Positions 1 to 6,944 of a stretch of DNA of 64,000 bases are shown here, piece after piece (positions within the stretch are counted from its first letter, which is position 1; each line of letters begins with the position of its first letter). The notes below the pieces were generated by a model, which worked only from the letters and a program-made list of their open reading frames with translations, was not told the origin of the DNA and ran no database searches. A program made the translations under genes and the position numbers. The DNA is taken from positions 1,922,001-1,986,000 of the forward strand of contig NZ_LT605205.1 in NCBI RefSeq assembly GCF_900095135.1, in the 5' to 3' direction. This stretch comes from Proteiniphilum saccharofermentans. GTDB taxonomy: Bacteria; Bacteroidota; Bacteroidia; Bacteroidales; Dysgonomonadaceae.

Positions 1-1
1 A

Positions 2-178
2 AAAGAGTTCTTATTAATCGTTGTTATTGTTATCTCTTTTGGCCTCATACCGGCTGTTATACCTTTCTTCAGCCTGTTCAACCTGATGAAGAACGTCCCT
101 AAAAACCATCTTTTTAACAGGCTTACAAAAATAGCATATTTTTTCGGTTTGATAAAATTATTTGGGACAAAAAACTGA
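2..178 (+). CDS. C-terminal end of an unidentified membrane protein (5' end outside window)
   Basis: The frame is open from the window edge to a TGA at 176-178 and gives 58 residues. The first half is strongly hydrophobic (about residues 3-27: FLLIVVIVISFGLIPAVI and so on), followed by a basic loop and a second short hydrophobic stretch before the end. This fits the last transmembrane segments of an integral membrane protein. I do not recognise the family, and there is not enough sequence to assign one. The reading is by frame openness and composition only; a chance open frame of this length cannot be excluded. Confidence 0.4.
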   Translation, partial: KEFLLIVVIVISFGLIPAVIPFFSLFNLMKNVPKNHLFNRLTKIAYFFGLIKLFGTKN

Positions 179-283
179 AAATTGGCACTATCCAAAAATC
201 GGGCAGGGTCAAAGACCTGTCACTTTAGAGAAATATTTCTTGTACAGCCTGTTTTTTCCGGGATTATATTTCTTAAACAGGTT

Positions 284-1294
284 TTACCCGTGACGATATT
301 CCTTAAACCAGTCGTAGAAATTCCTGATACCGGTCTCAACCGATGTATGGGGTTTGTATCCGAACTTCTGTTCAAGCAATGATGTATCGGCATAAGTAGA
401 TACCACATCTCCGGGTTGCATATCTACCATTTCCTTGACAGCTTTCTTTCCGGTGGTTTTTTCGATAATACGGATGAAATCCATTAGTTGTACAGGCGAA
501 GCACAGCCCATGTTATATACTACACTGGGAATCCCGGCTTGCGGAGGAGCAGGCATAATTTTGAGTACTCCTTCCACAATATCGTCGATATAGGTGAAAT
601 CACGCTGCATTTCCCCATTGTTGAAAACCTTAATAGGCATTCCTGCCGTAATGGCCGACATAAACAACCAGGGTGCCATGTCGGGACGTCCCCAGGGGCC
701 ATAGACCGTAAAAAAACGAATACCGGTTGCAGCTATTCCATAAAGTTTACTGTAGGAATAGGCCAACAGCTCGTTTGCTTTTTTAGTAGCCGCATAAAGA
801 CTTACGGGATGATCGGTTTGGGCCGATTCCTTGTAGGGAGTGGGAGTGTCGTCTCCGTAGACGCTGCTGGAACTGGCATAAAGGAAATGCCGGACAGGAT
901 AGGAACGGCATACCTCCAGCAGGTGGGTAAAACCCACTATATTGGAATTGATGTATGAAAGAGGATTTTCAAGGGAGTACCTAACCCCGGCCTGTGCAGC
1001 GAAATGGAGAACATGTGTGAATTGTTCTTCACGGAAGAGGGTGAGAAGTCCTTTGGCATCAGTCAGGTCAAGCCGGATAAAACGGTAGGTCGGGTATTTA
1101 TCGCTCTGGACCCATTCGCCCTCTTTTATTTTTCCCTGTGGTATACCTGTTTCGGCCAGACGGGCATATTTTAATTGTACATCATAATAAGCGTTGATGT
1201 TGTCGAGACCGGCCACATCATATCCCTGCCGGACTAATTCGCGTACGACGTGAAAACCAATAAATCCGGCGGTGCCGGTAACCAATATCTTCAT
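284..1294 (-). CDS. UDP-glucuronate 4-epimerase (extended SDR, CapI/LpsL type)
   Basis: NAD-dependent extended short-chain dehydrogenase/reductase of the CapI/LpsL type, which interconverts UDP-glucuronate and UDP-galacturonate in the cytoplasm. Seen: Rossmann motif GTAGFIG at residues 7-13, DNINAYYD at 31-38 after the second strand, SSSSVYG at 141-147 and the catalytic YAATK (Tyr167, Lys171). About 336 residues, full length for the family. The frame stays open to an ATG at 1318, but that would extend into the upstream transferase gene; starting at 1294 puts the nucleotide-binding motif at the usual distance from the N-terminus (1300 is also possible). It is the last gene of a - strand operon with a GT83 transferase and a polyprenyl-phosphate glycosyltransferase, so UDP-galacturonate is the likely product used next door. 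The exact substrate is inferred. Confidence 0.88.
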   Translation of the reverse strand: MKILVTGTAGFIGFHVVRELVRQGYDVAGLDNINAYYDVQLKYARLAETGIPQGKIKEGEWVQSDKYPTYRFIRLDLTDAKGLLTLFREEQFTHVLHFAAQAGVRYSLENPLSYINSNIVGFTHLLEVCRSYPVRHFLYASSSSVYGDDTPTPYKESAQTDHPVSLYAATKKANELLAYSYSKLYGIAATGIRFFTVYGPWGRPDMAPWLFMSAITAGMPIKVFNNGEMQRDFTYIDDIVEGVLKIMPAPPQAGIPSVVYNMGCASPVQLMDFIRIIEKTTGKKAVKEMVDMQPGDVVSTYADTSLLEQKFGYKPHTSVETGIRNFYDWFKEYRHG

Positions 1295-1304
1295 CTTCAT
1301 CAGA

Positions 1305-2864
1305 TTATAAAACAACAATGAGGTAAGGGCCGGTTTTGTGTTGCTCTTTGCCTGATATAACAGATTGAATCTGACGGTTATTCAATACTGCTTTCTCGGG
1401 TAACAGTAGCAGTTGGCCGGATAATGTATTGTTCAGTATATCTTCTTCGGAAGCAACTATGGCTTCTTTTCCAAGAAAAACATCCATACTTCCGGGCCGT
1501 GAAATCTTATACACATAATATTCGGAAGTGCCTTTCTCTTCCGCAATACGAATCGCTTCGTTGCATAATGTGTTCCATCCCATATAAGGATTCAACTGAG
1601 GCAAGGCTAATCCGGCGATAAAGATAGTCAATAAAAGGGTGAAAGTCATCACACGGATAGACTTACGGAGCGCTTTTTCCCGGAATAGCAGATATAAGAT
1701 TGTGATTCCGCCGAGTGAGATAACAGCTGCCGCTGCATAGACCAATGGTACGGCGATATAAGAGATTTCGTCGATTCGTTTTATATAAAAAACAGCCGGC
1801 AGCACTACTGCGAAAACGACAGCAGGCACTGCCACCGAAAGCCGTAACCAGATATTTTTCTCATCGAATTTATCGAGTAGCATGGCCGGGAGATAGATCA
1901 GAAAGGGTATGGCGGGAAGCAGGTAGACTGCCAACTTGGAACTGATCAGGGATAGCATGACGAAAGTCGTCAGGATAATCGTAAGAAAAAACTTTTCGGT
2001 CTCGGTTTGGATTTTTTTGCGAACCACTCCGGCAATGATCAGTCCCACGCATAAAAACATCCAGGGGGCCAGCAAGTACCAGATGGCAATAGCATAGTAA
2101 TAGAACGGAGATTTATGGTGAAAAGCATTCACACCTCTTCCTACTGTTTGATGTACTAACAGGTTATTGAGATAGGCGTCTCCTCCTTCCATATAAACAC
2201 CGGTAAACCAGATACCACATCCCAGCAGTAGAACCAGCCAGCTTTTCCATCCCCAATATTGTTGCCATGTATGGATTTTACCCCGGTAGAGAAGAAATAT
2301 CAGGGTGGAGAGCAACGGAACCAATATGCCGACGGGGCCTTTTGAGAAAAGAGCTAGAAAGACATAGAGCGGAAACAGGTAAGCATCCCGTTTCTTTCCT
2401 TCCCCCTGGTATATCTTAAAAAAAGTGTAGAGTGAAAGGGTGATAAACATCACCATCAGCATATCCATCCGAATAGTAATGGTGAGAGCCAGAAAGAAAC
2501 CGCCGGTCATCAGCATCAGCAAACCATCGGGTTGGCAGGCAAAAGATTTCTCTCTTCTCATCCATTTCTCCATTACCATCAACACTACCAATGCGGGCAA
2601 AAACGATAAAAGCGACAGAAACCACATTTGGTGACTGCCGAGCAATGTTTTCCCTGCCATCATCAGCCAGAAGCTGAGAGGCGGCTTATCGGCATAGATC
2701 TCACCATCCAGCGTGAAAGTAAAAAAATTGCCGTTACGCAAAGCTTCATCAATAATGCTCAGGTAACGTAACTCATTGTTGGGGGTATAGTCCCGTAAGA
2801 CCATAACCGGGAGCAGTGCTATAAACCAAAAGAGATAGAGATACTTAGTTTTCATCCGAGTCAC
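1305..2864 (-). CDS. GT83 polyprenyl-phosphate-sugar transferase (ArnT/Rgt family)
   Basis: Integral membrane glycosyltransferase of the ArnT/PMT superfamily, which moves a sugar from a polyprenyl-phosphate carrier to lipid A or LPS on the periplasmic side. Seen: the N-terminal RDYTPNNE motif (residues 24-31) with the acidic residue expected in the first periplasmic loop, YADKPPL (57-63), which is the family signature, then about ten further hydrophobic segments. A soluble C-terminal tail runs from roughly residue 430. 519 residues, close to E. coli ArnT. The stop codon lies 5-11 bp before the epimerase start. With a UDP-GlcA epimerase rather than an Ara4N pathway beside it, galacturonate is a better guess for the sugar than aminoarabinose. 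Confidence 0.87.
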   Translation of the reverse strand: MTRMKTKYLYLFWFIALLPVMVLRDYTPNNELRYLSIIDEALRNGNFFTFTLDGEIYADKPPLSFWLMMAGKTLLGSHQMWFLSLLSFLPALVVLMVMEKWMRREKSFACQPDGLLMLMTGGFFLALTITIRMDMLMVMFITLSLYTFFKIYQGEGKKRDAYLFPLYVFLALFSKGPVGILVPLLSTLIFLLYRGKIHTWQQYWGWKSWLVLLLGCGIWFTGVYMEGGDAYLNNLLVHQTVGRGVNAFHHKSPFYYYAIAIWYLLAPWMFLCVGLIIAGVVRKKIQTETEKFFLTIILTTFVMLSLISSKLAVYLLPAIPFLIYLPAMLLDKFDEKNIWLRLSVAVPAVVFAVVLPAVFYIKRIDEISYIAVPLVYAAAAVISLGGITILYLLFREKALRKSIRVMTFTLLLTIFIAGLALPQLNPYMGWNTLCNEAIRIAEEKGTSEYYVYKISRPGSMDVFLGKEAIVASEEDILNNTLSGQLLLLPEKAVLNNRQIQSVISGKEQHKTGPYLIVVL

Positions 2865-2879
2865 TAATTAACTAATTTC

Positions 2880-2914
2880 CAATTACTAATTACCAATTAC
2901 CAATTACCAATTAT
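2880..2914. repeat. Five tandem heptads (CAATTAC type)
   Basis: Five exact 7-bp units in a row: CAATTAC, TAATTAC, CAATTAC, CAATTAC, CAATTAT. Looser copies precede them from 2864. The array fills part of the gap between the LAB_N protein gene and the transferase gene. Similar 7-bp periodicity with other unit sequences occurs at 28315-28342 and 61045-61065. Confidence 0.75.
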
Positions 2915-3016
2915 CGTGCGAAGCACATATTGCCGAGGACACTTTAACTACACTTCCGATTTCTTTTCTTCTAACATCATTCACATTGACACTACACGCC
3001 CCGAGTTGGCGGGATT

Positions 3017-3044
3017 ATTCATATTGGCACATTCATATTGGCAC
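3017..3044. repeat. 14-bp direct tandem duplication overlapping a stop codon
   Basis: ATTCATATTGGCAC occurs twice back to back (3017-3030 and 3031-3044). The second copy holds the stop codon and last codons of the LAB_N gene, whose protein ends NVPI. Bases 3014-3028 recur in inverse orientation at 61016-61030 (15 identical bases). Confidence 0.7.
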
Positions 3045-3674
3045 ATTAGTTTTAGTCTGTAAGCCGATCATGATGTTACGTACATAAGCAACAAAACCTA
3101 CCGATTGTCCCAGTATGAGAACAGGGTCGTGGCGAATGATCCCGTAAGCGACGATAATACCTGATCCCAACAGGCTGATAATCCAGAAACCGATTGGCAG
3201 TACAGACCGATGAAGATGGGCAGAATAGATCCATTGATAGATGAAACGGAATGTAAAGAGCACCTGACCGGCCGAACCGAAGATCAGTAACCAGACAGGT
3301 ATATCCTTCTGCCGGAAAAAGAGGGTGGTAAAAGCATTCATGTCGCGCATCAGTAATGCAACCGCTATCACCGGTGTTAATAGGAGAATGGCTTTCAGTC
3401 CGACATGTATTTGTTTCCAGATTCCCTGCATATTGAGGTTCCAGAGATAGATATAATATGCAATGAATTGCCCGAATATAATGGCAAAATCGTTTCTGAG
3501 TACCCCGTAAATAAAAAGCAGGTAGGAACCGAAAATGCTCAGGATCCAGAATATAGGGGGCGAGATTATTTTCTTTGCTTTCTCGGTTACAATCCACTGG
3601 TAAAGTATTCGTGCCGAGAAGAAGATCTGGGCTAAAAAGCCAATTCCGTAAATCCAGATGGTTGTTCCCTGCAT
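3033..3674 (-). CDS. Membrane protein with two lipid-A-disaccharide-synthase N-terminal (LAB_N) domains
   Basis: 213 residues made of two similar multi-helix units. Unit 1 is about residues 5-85 and contains FSARILYQWIVTEK and PPIFWILSIFGSYLLFIYG. Unit 2 is about residues 120-205 and contains FTFRFIYQWIYSAHLHRSV and PIGFWIISLLGSGIIVAYG. The repeated R-x-x-YQW and G-x-x-FGQ/GQS patterns are those of the LAB_N family, also found at the N-terminus of some LpxB proteins. No enzymatic role is established as far as I know; such proteins often sit beside ArnC/ArnT-like genes, as here. The start lies 3 bp after the stop of the GT2 gene, so they are co-transcribed. Confidence 0.8.
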   Translation of the reverse strand: MQGTTIWIYGIGFLAQIFFSARILYQWIVTEKAKKIISPPIFWILSIFGSYLLFIYGVLRNDFAIIFGQFIAYYIYLWNLNMQGIWKQIHVGLKAILLLTPVIAVALLMRDMNAFTTLFFRQKDIPVWLLIFGSAGQVLFTFRFIYQWIYSAHLHRSVLPIGFWIISLLGSGIIVAYGIIRHDPVLILGQSVGFVAYVRNIMIGLQTKTNVPI

Positions 3675-3677
3675 AGA

Positions 3678-4415
3678 TCAATCTAAATTGGTTCCACTGA
3701 TCTGGTAATTGATATAGCGTTTTTTCATCCACCGGTAAGCAAAACAGTCGATAAAAGGGCCGGTAAGCCGGTTCCACAGATGATATTTCGATTTTCCTGC
3801 TATACGGGGATAGTGACGTACCGGGATTTGTTGTATCCTGCCGTTTTGCAACAGAATGAGTGCCGGAAGGAACCGGTGCATTCCGTTGAACATTGGTACA
3901 CGTTTGGCGTACCCGGTATGCAACACTTTTAGCGGACAGCCGGTATCAGATACGCCGTCACCGGTCATCATCCGCCGGTATCCGTTGGCTATTTTTGATT
4001 GCAGGTTCTTGAAGAACGAGTCTTTGCGGTTAGCACGTATACCTGTTACCAATTCATATTCGGCCAGATGGGGGAGTAGCAGGTTGAAATCGTCGGCGTC
4101 AGTCTGCATGTCGGCATCCATATAACCCACGAATTCCGAAAAACAGTAATCGAATCCGGCTTTTAAAGCAGCACTCAATCCACCATTCTTTTTCATGTCA
4201 AGATAGAAAAAATGGGGGTTCCGTTCGCAGATACTATGTATTTTTTCCCGGCTGCCGTCGGTCGAACCGTCGTTGACAAACAGTACACAAGCAGGATATA
4301 GCGACTGAGGTAAGAAGTTTTGTAGTTTTTCTTCTAACCGACTGATGTTCTCTGCTTCATTGTAAATCGGGACAATAATGGTAAAAGTGTATTGACTTGT
4401 TTCGTTTCTTTCCAT
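3678..4415 (-). CDS. GT2 polyprenyl-phosphate glycosyltransferase (dolichyl-P-mannose synthase / ArnC / RgtE-like)
   Basis: Family 2 glycosyltransferase of the DPM1-like group, which charges undecaprenyl phosphate with a sugar from a nucleotide sugar at the inner face of the membrane. Seen: FTIIVPIYNEAENISRLEEK near the N-terminus, VNDGSTDGSREKI, GGLSAALKAGFDY, and MDADMQTDADD, the D-x-D metal and nucleotide-sugar site. It ends soon after the catalytic domain with no transmembrane hairpin, unlike ArnC. The frame is open to an ATG at 4433; the start at 4415 removes six residues not expected in the family. First gene of the operon running toward 284, with a TAnnTTTG box at 4501-4508. The donor is inferred to be UDP-galacturonate from the epimerase in the operon. 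Confidence 0.85.
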   Translation of the reverse strand: MERNETSQYTFTIIVPIYNEAENISRLEEKLQNFLPQSLYPACVLFVNDGSTDGSREKIHSICERNPHFFYLDMKKNGGLSAALKAGFDYCFSEFVGYMDADMQTDADDFNLLLPHLAEYELVTGIRANRKDSFFKNLQSKIANGYRRMMTGDGVSDTGCPLKVLHTGYAKRVPMFNGMHRFLPALILLQNGRIQQIPVRHYPRIAGKSKYHLWNRLTGPFIDCFAYRWMKKRYINYQISGTNLD

Positions 4416-4500
4416 TTCTGTATCGATGATCAACTTGAAAAGAAGGCAACATTTTCAACTGATGGGTTTGGCATCAAATGGAGCTGATTGTCTTCGGCGA

Positions 4501-4508
4501 CAAAAGTA
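4501..4508 (-). promoter_or_regulatory. Promoter -7 box for the envelope-sugar operon
   Basis: Read on the - strand this is TACTTTTG, an exact match to the Bacteroidetes -7 consensus TAnnTTTG. It lies about 90 bp before the GT2 start. No clear -33 element was picked out. Confidence 0.55.
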
Positions 4509-4526
4509 GCTAATATTATTCAGATT

Positions 4527-5648
4527 TCAATTAATCCCCTCCCACCATTTACTGAAAACCTGTGTAGTGTCGTTCAGATAGACAACTTCGCCGATCCTGG
4601 GAGTCACCAGTGGTATCTGGTCTCCTTGCTCATTCATTTCGGTTATGGTTTTTAACGGCTCGTCCCAGGGATGGTGAGCTAATTTGAATTTAGAAGAATG
4701 GACGGGAAACAAGCGTTTTGCTTTTAGGTCTTTTGCTGCCTGTAATCCCTCCTCGGGCAGTAGATGGATGGCTCGCCACGCCTGATTATACTGGCCGTTC
4801 TCCAGAATCGCCAGATCAAATCCACCGAATTTTTCTCCGATTTCAGCAAAATGGGTGTCATATCCACCGTCGCCCCCGAGATATAATTTTAACTCTTTGG
4901 TTTGTAGAATAAATGCCAGCCAAAGAGTGTTGTTCCTTGAAAAACTCCTGCCTGAAAAATGGCGTGCCGGTGCAGTATACAGGGTGATATTATTGGAAAT
5001 AAACATACTTTCGTTCCAATCTTTCTCGGTAATTTTTCCAGGGTCGAATTTCCAGTACTCTAAATGTGCTCCTACACCCAGACCGCAGACAATGTGCCCG
5101 ATCTTTGGTTTCAATTTCATTATTGTCGGATAATCAAGGTGATCGTAATGATCATGAGTGATAAGCAGATAATCAATTTCAGGCATATCATCGGCCGAAT
5201 ATACATCTGTCCCATTGAATGATTTATTGGAATTAGGTACCGGCGAAGCGTTGCCGCTAAAAACCGGATCGATCAGAAACCGCTTTCCGTTGAGTTGGAT
5301 AAAATAAGAGGAATGGCCGAACCATACCAGCACATTTTCATGGATGGGCAGATTTTTCAAATCTGTCTTCAGAGACGGGATCTCGTCAACGGGTCTTGTA
5401 CGTGGAACTTTCTTAAAAAGGAAATTGAAAAAGATTTTTGCAGGCGATTGATCTCCGCTGAAATTGGGTGTATGACGGATATTCCGGAATTGTCCATCTT
5501 TGTAATTCGGGGATTGTTGTAGTTGCTCGAGTCGTTCCCCGCTTGGAGCTCTGCCGAACTTCGGTTGCCGGATATAGAAAAATATCGTAATGCTCAACAG
5601 CAATACAATGCTTACAAGGATTATCATTATTCGTTTTATCAATTTCAT
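4527..5648 (-). CDS. Membrane-anchored metallo-beta-lactamase-fold hydrolase (NAPE-PLD/UlaG-like)
   Basis: 373 residues. An N-terminal hydrophobic anchor (about residues 7-29) is followed by a metallo-beta-lactamase domain with the metal motif THDHYDHLD (HxHxDH), FGHSSYFIQLNGKRFLIDPV upstream of it, and later ARHFSGR, GGDGGYD and PVHSSKFKLAHHPWDEP. This order matches the NAPE-hydrolysing phospholipase D-like branch common in Bacteroidetes. The substrate cannot be told. Probably a single-gene unit: its promoter box at 5672-5679 is divergent from the erm promoter. The anchor suggests it faces the periplasm. Confidence 0.82.
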   Translation of the reverse strand: MKLIKRIMIILVSIVLLLSITIFFYIRQPKFGRAPSGERLEQLQQSPNYKDGQFRNIRHTPNFSGDQSPAKIFFNFLFKKVPRTRPVDEIPSLKTDLKNLPIHENVLVWFGHSSYFIQLNGKRFLIDPVFSGNASPVPNSNKSFNGTDVYSADDMPEIDYLLITHDHYDHLDYPTIMKLKPKIGHIVCGLGVGAHLEYWKFDPGKITEKDWNESMFISNNITLYTAPARHFSGRSFSRNNTLWLAFILQTKELKLYLGGDGGYDTHFAEIGEKFGGFDLAILENGQYNQAWRAIHLLPEEGLQAAKDLKAKRLFPVHSSKFKLAHHPWDEPLKTITEMNEQGDQIPLVTPRIGEVVYLNDTTQVFSKWWEGIN

Positions 5649-5671
5649 GTAGTAAAGTCGTTATCTACCAT

Positions 5672-5679
5672 CAAAGGTA
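5672..5679 (-). promoter_or_regulatory. Promoter -7 box for the MBL-fold hydrolase
   Basis: TACCTTTG on the - strand, exact TAnnTTTG, predicting transcription start near 5665 and a leader of about 17 nt. It lies 24 bp from the oppositely directed erm box. Confidence 0.65.
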
Positions 5680-5702
5680 TCAGTTTTTAAAGAAAAATCG
5701 TG

Positions 5703-5710
5703 TACTTTTG
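5703..5710 (+). promoter_or_regulatory. Promoter -7 box for the erm transcript
   Basis: TACTTTTG, exact TAnnTTTG, on the + strand. Predicted transcription start is near 5717, giving a leader of roughly 230 nt before the methyltransferase start codon. This is long for these genes and agrees with leader-based control. Confidence 0.65.
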
Positions 5711-5730
5711 TAACAATAAATATACACATT

Positions 5731-5763
5731 ATGTATTTCAGCAGACCGTGGACTGCTATCTAA
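5731..5763 (+). CDS. Candidate leader peptide 1 upstream of erm (MYFSRPWTAI)
   Basis: A 10-codon ORF (ATG at 5731, TAA at 5761-5763) that begins about 14 nt after the predicted transcript start. Its codons overlap two alternative hairpins. One pairs AGCAG at 5740-5744 with CTGCT at 5753-5757. The other pairs GGAC/CTATC (5750-5760) with GATAG/GTCC (5766-5777). The two cannot form together. This is the layout expected of a regulatory leader, but translation is not shown and ORFs this short arise by chance. Confidence 0.35.
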   Translation: MYFSRPWTAI

Positions 5764-5859
5764 GTGATAGACGGTCCTTTGATTATTTTATTTGTTTTCT
5801 CCTTTTTTAAAAGAAGAATACTATTTGTTTTGCATTGTTTTCTTTTTTGAGCTAAGGCA

Positions 5860-5910
5860 ATGCAGTCTTGTTATTTCTGCAGGATAATACTGTCTGTCAC
5901 TTTTCTGTGA
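5860..5910 (+). CDS. Candidate leader peptide 2 upstream of erm (MQSCYFCRIILSVTFL)
   Basis: A 16-codon ORF, ATG at 5860 and TGA at 5908-5910, ending 39 nt before the methyltransferase start. AAGG precedes the ATG. The ATG lies in a possible 7-bp stem (TGCATTG 5831-5837 with CAATGCA 5858-5864). Codons 8-11 lie in the left arm of a long hairpin whose right arm ends 14 nt before the erm ATG. Its size, hydrophobic C-terminal half and overlap with the hairpin resemble the ErmC-type stalling leaders of Gram-positive bacteria. The stalling function is inferred. Confidence 0.45.
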   Translation: MQSCYFCRIILSVTFL

Positions 5911-5935
5911 TCTCTCTTCAGTGCAGTATTCATCC
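5882..5935 (+). promoter_or_regulatory. Hairpin upstream of the erm start codon (candidate translational attenuator)
   Basis: GGATAATACTG (5882-5892) pairs with CAGTATTcATCC (5924-5935), an 11-bp stem with one bulged base. An inner TCAC/GTGA stem (5897-5900 with 5907-5910) can also form. The right arm ends 14 nt before the erm ATG, so the hairpin could hide the translation start region. A ribosome held on the 16-codon ORF would open it. Confidence 0.5.
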
Positions 5936-5949
5936 AAAAGAAATGTACA

Positions 5950-6756
5950 ATGAACAAAAATAGAGTTCCTGTAAGATTTACAGGACAACACTTTATAATA
6001 GATACACAATTAATAGAAGATTCCATCCGCTTAGCTGAAATACAAAAAAATGATCTGGTCCTGGATATTGGTGCAGGCCGGGGATTCCTTACAGGCCATC
6101 TGGTCAGATATTCAGGAAATGTAATAGCTATTGAAAGTGATCCTGGTCTCGTTGCTGAATTAAGAACGAGATTTGCTTTCAACAAAAATATTACTGTCGT
6201 TAATTCAGATTTCAGGAAATTCCGGATACCTCAGAAACAATTCAAGGCAGTTTCTAATATACCTTATGGTATTACCTCTTACATACTTAGATCGTTGATG
6301 TATAATAATACGGAATTTTTTGAAAAAGGGAGTCTGGTAATACAGTTAGAGGCGGCTCAAAAGCTCTTCCGGAGAAGAGTTTTCAATCCCTACGTGCTGT
6401 TTTACCATACGTTTTATGATTTAGAATTAATCTATACTGTTCCTCCGGCTAGTTTTATGCCGCCTCCAACAGTTCAGTCGGCACTGGTGAAGATAAGTAA
6501 AAAACAATCCCCAAGGATAAATATTGAAATGAAAGAGAAATATTTTGATTTCCTTTGCTTCATATTAAGATATCCTGATTTATCGGTACGTACCGCCTTG
6601 AAGGAAATATTCCGAAAGCGGCAAATAAGAGAATTCTCACACAAATATGGTTTGAAGCTGGATGATGTAGTTACCCTATTTCTACCCGAACAATTATCAG
6701 ACTGTTTTGTAGAGATGCTAAGAGTCGTTCCCGATAAATTCCATCCTGAAAATTGA
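5950..6756 (+). CDS. erm: Erm-family 23S rRNA (adenine-N6) methyltransferase, Erm(F)-like
   Basis: Dimethylates A2058 of 23S rRNA and so gives macrolide-lincosamide-streptogramin B resistance in characterised members. 268 residues, about the length of Erm(F). Seen: FTGQHF at 10-15, SAM-binding motif LDIGAGRGFLT (38-48), acidic AIES (60-63), NSDFR (85-89), catalytic NIPYGIT (103-109), then FYHTFYDLELIY and PDLSVRTALKEIFRKRQ as in Erm(F); the end VVPDKFHPEN also matches that group. The N-terminus matches Erm(F)-type proteins closely, but many positions differ, so it is not Erm(F) itself. KsgA is a relative, but the QHF start and C-terminal part favour Erm. Visibly more AT-rich than its neighbours, yet no mobile element flanks it. 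It is a single-gene unit with its own leader and terminator. Confidence 0.9.
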   Translation: MNKNRVPVRFTGQHFIIDTQLIEDSIRLAEIQKNDLVLDIGAGRGFLTGHLVRYSGNVIAIESDPGLVAELRTRFAFNKNITVVNSDFRKFRIPQKQFKAVSNIPYGITSYILRSLMYNNTEFFEKGSLVIQLEAAQKLFRRRVFNPYVLFYHTFYDLELIYTVPPASFMPPPTVQSALVKISKKQSPRINIEMKEKYFDFLCFILRYPDLSVRTALKEIFRKRQIREFSHKYGLKLDDVVTLFLPEQLSDCFVEMLRVVPDKFHPEN

Positions 6757-6831
6757 TCTTTATAGTCTCAGAAAGATCTTTCAGACTGGGAATTGAATAT
6801 TTGGGTTTGTTTCAAATAGATTATTCAAGCA

Positions 6832-6868
6832 AAAAGAGGGTTAAATCATGTTGATATATCCCTCTTTT
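6832..6868 (+). terminator. Terminator after erm
   Basis: AAAAGAGGG (6832-6840) and CCCTCTTTT (6860-6868) form a 9-bp stem with a 19-nt loop, ending in a T run. It lies about 75 bp after the erm stop and may also serve the convergent aldo/keto reductase gene. Confidence 0.7.
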
Positions 6869-6944
6869 CCAATATTATATGTGCGTATCTTATTTGCAGA
6901 TTATTCTTTCAGCTCTTTGTAATAAGGCGAAATACTGAGCTGTT

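Noticed and set aside
488-958. 156-codon + strand ORF inside the epimerase gene
   Set aside because: Antisense shadow of a well-supported gene with all catalytic motifs.
5764-5850. 28-codon GTG-started ORF in the erm leader
   Set aside because: GTG start right after leader ORF 1 with no ribosome-binding signal; likely chance in T-rich DNA.
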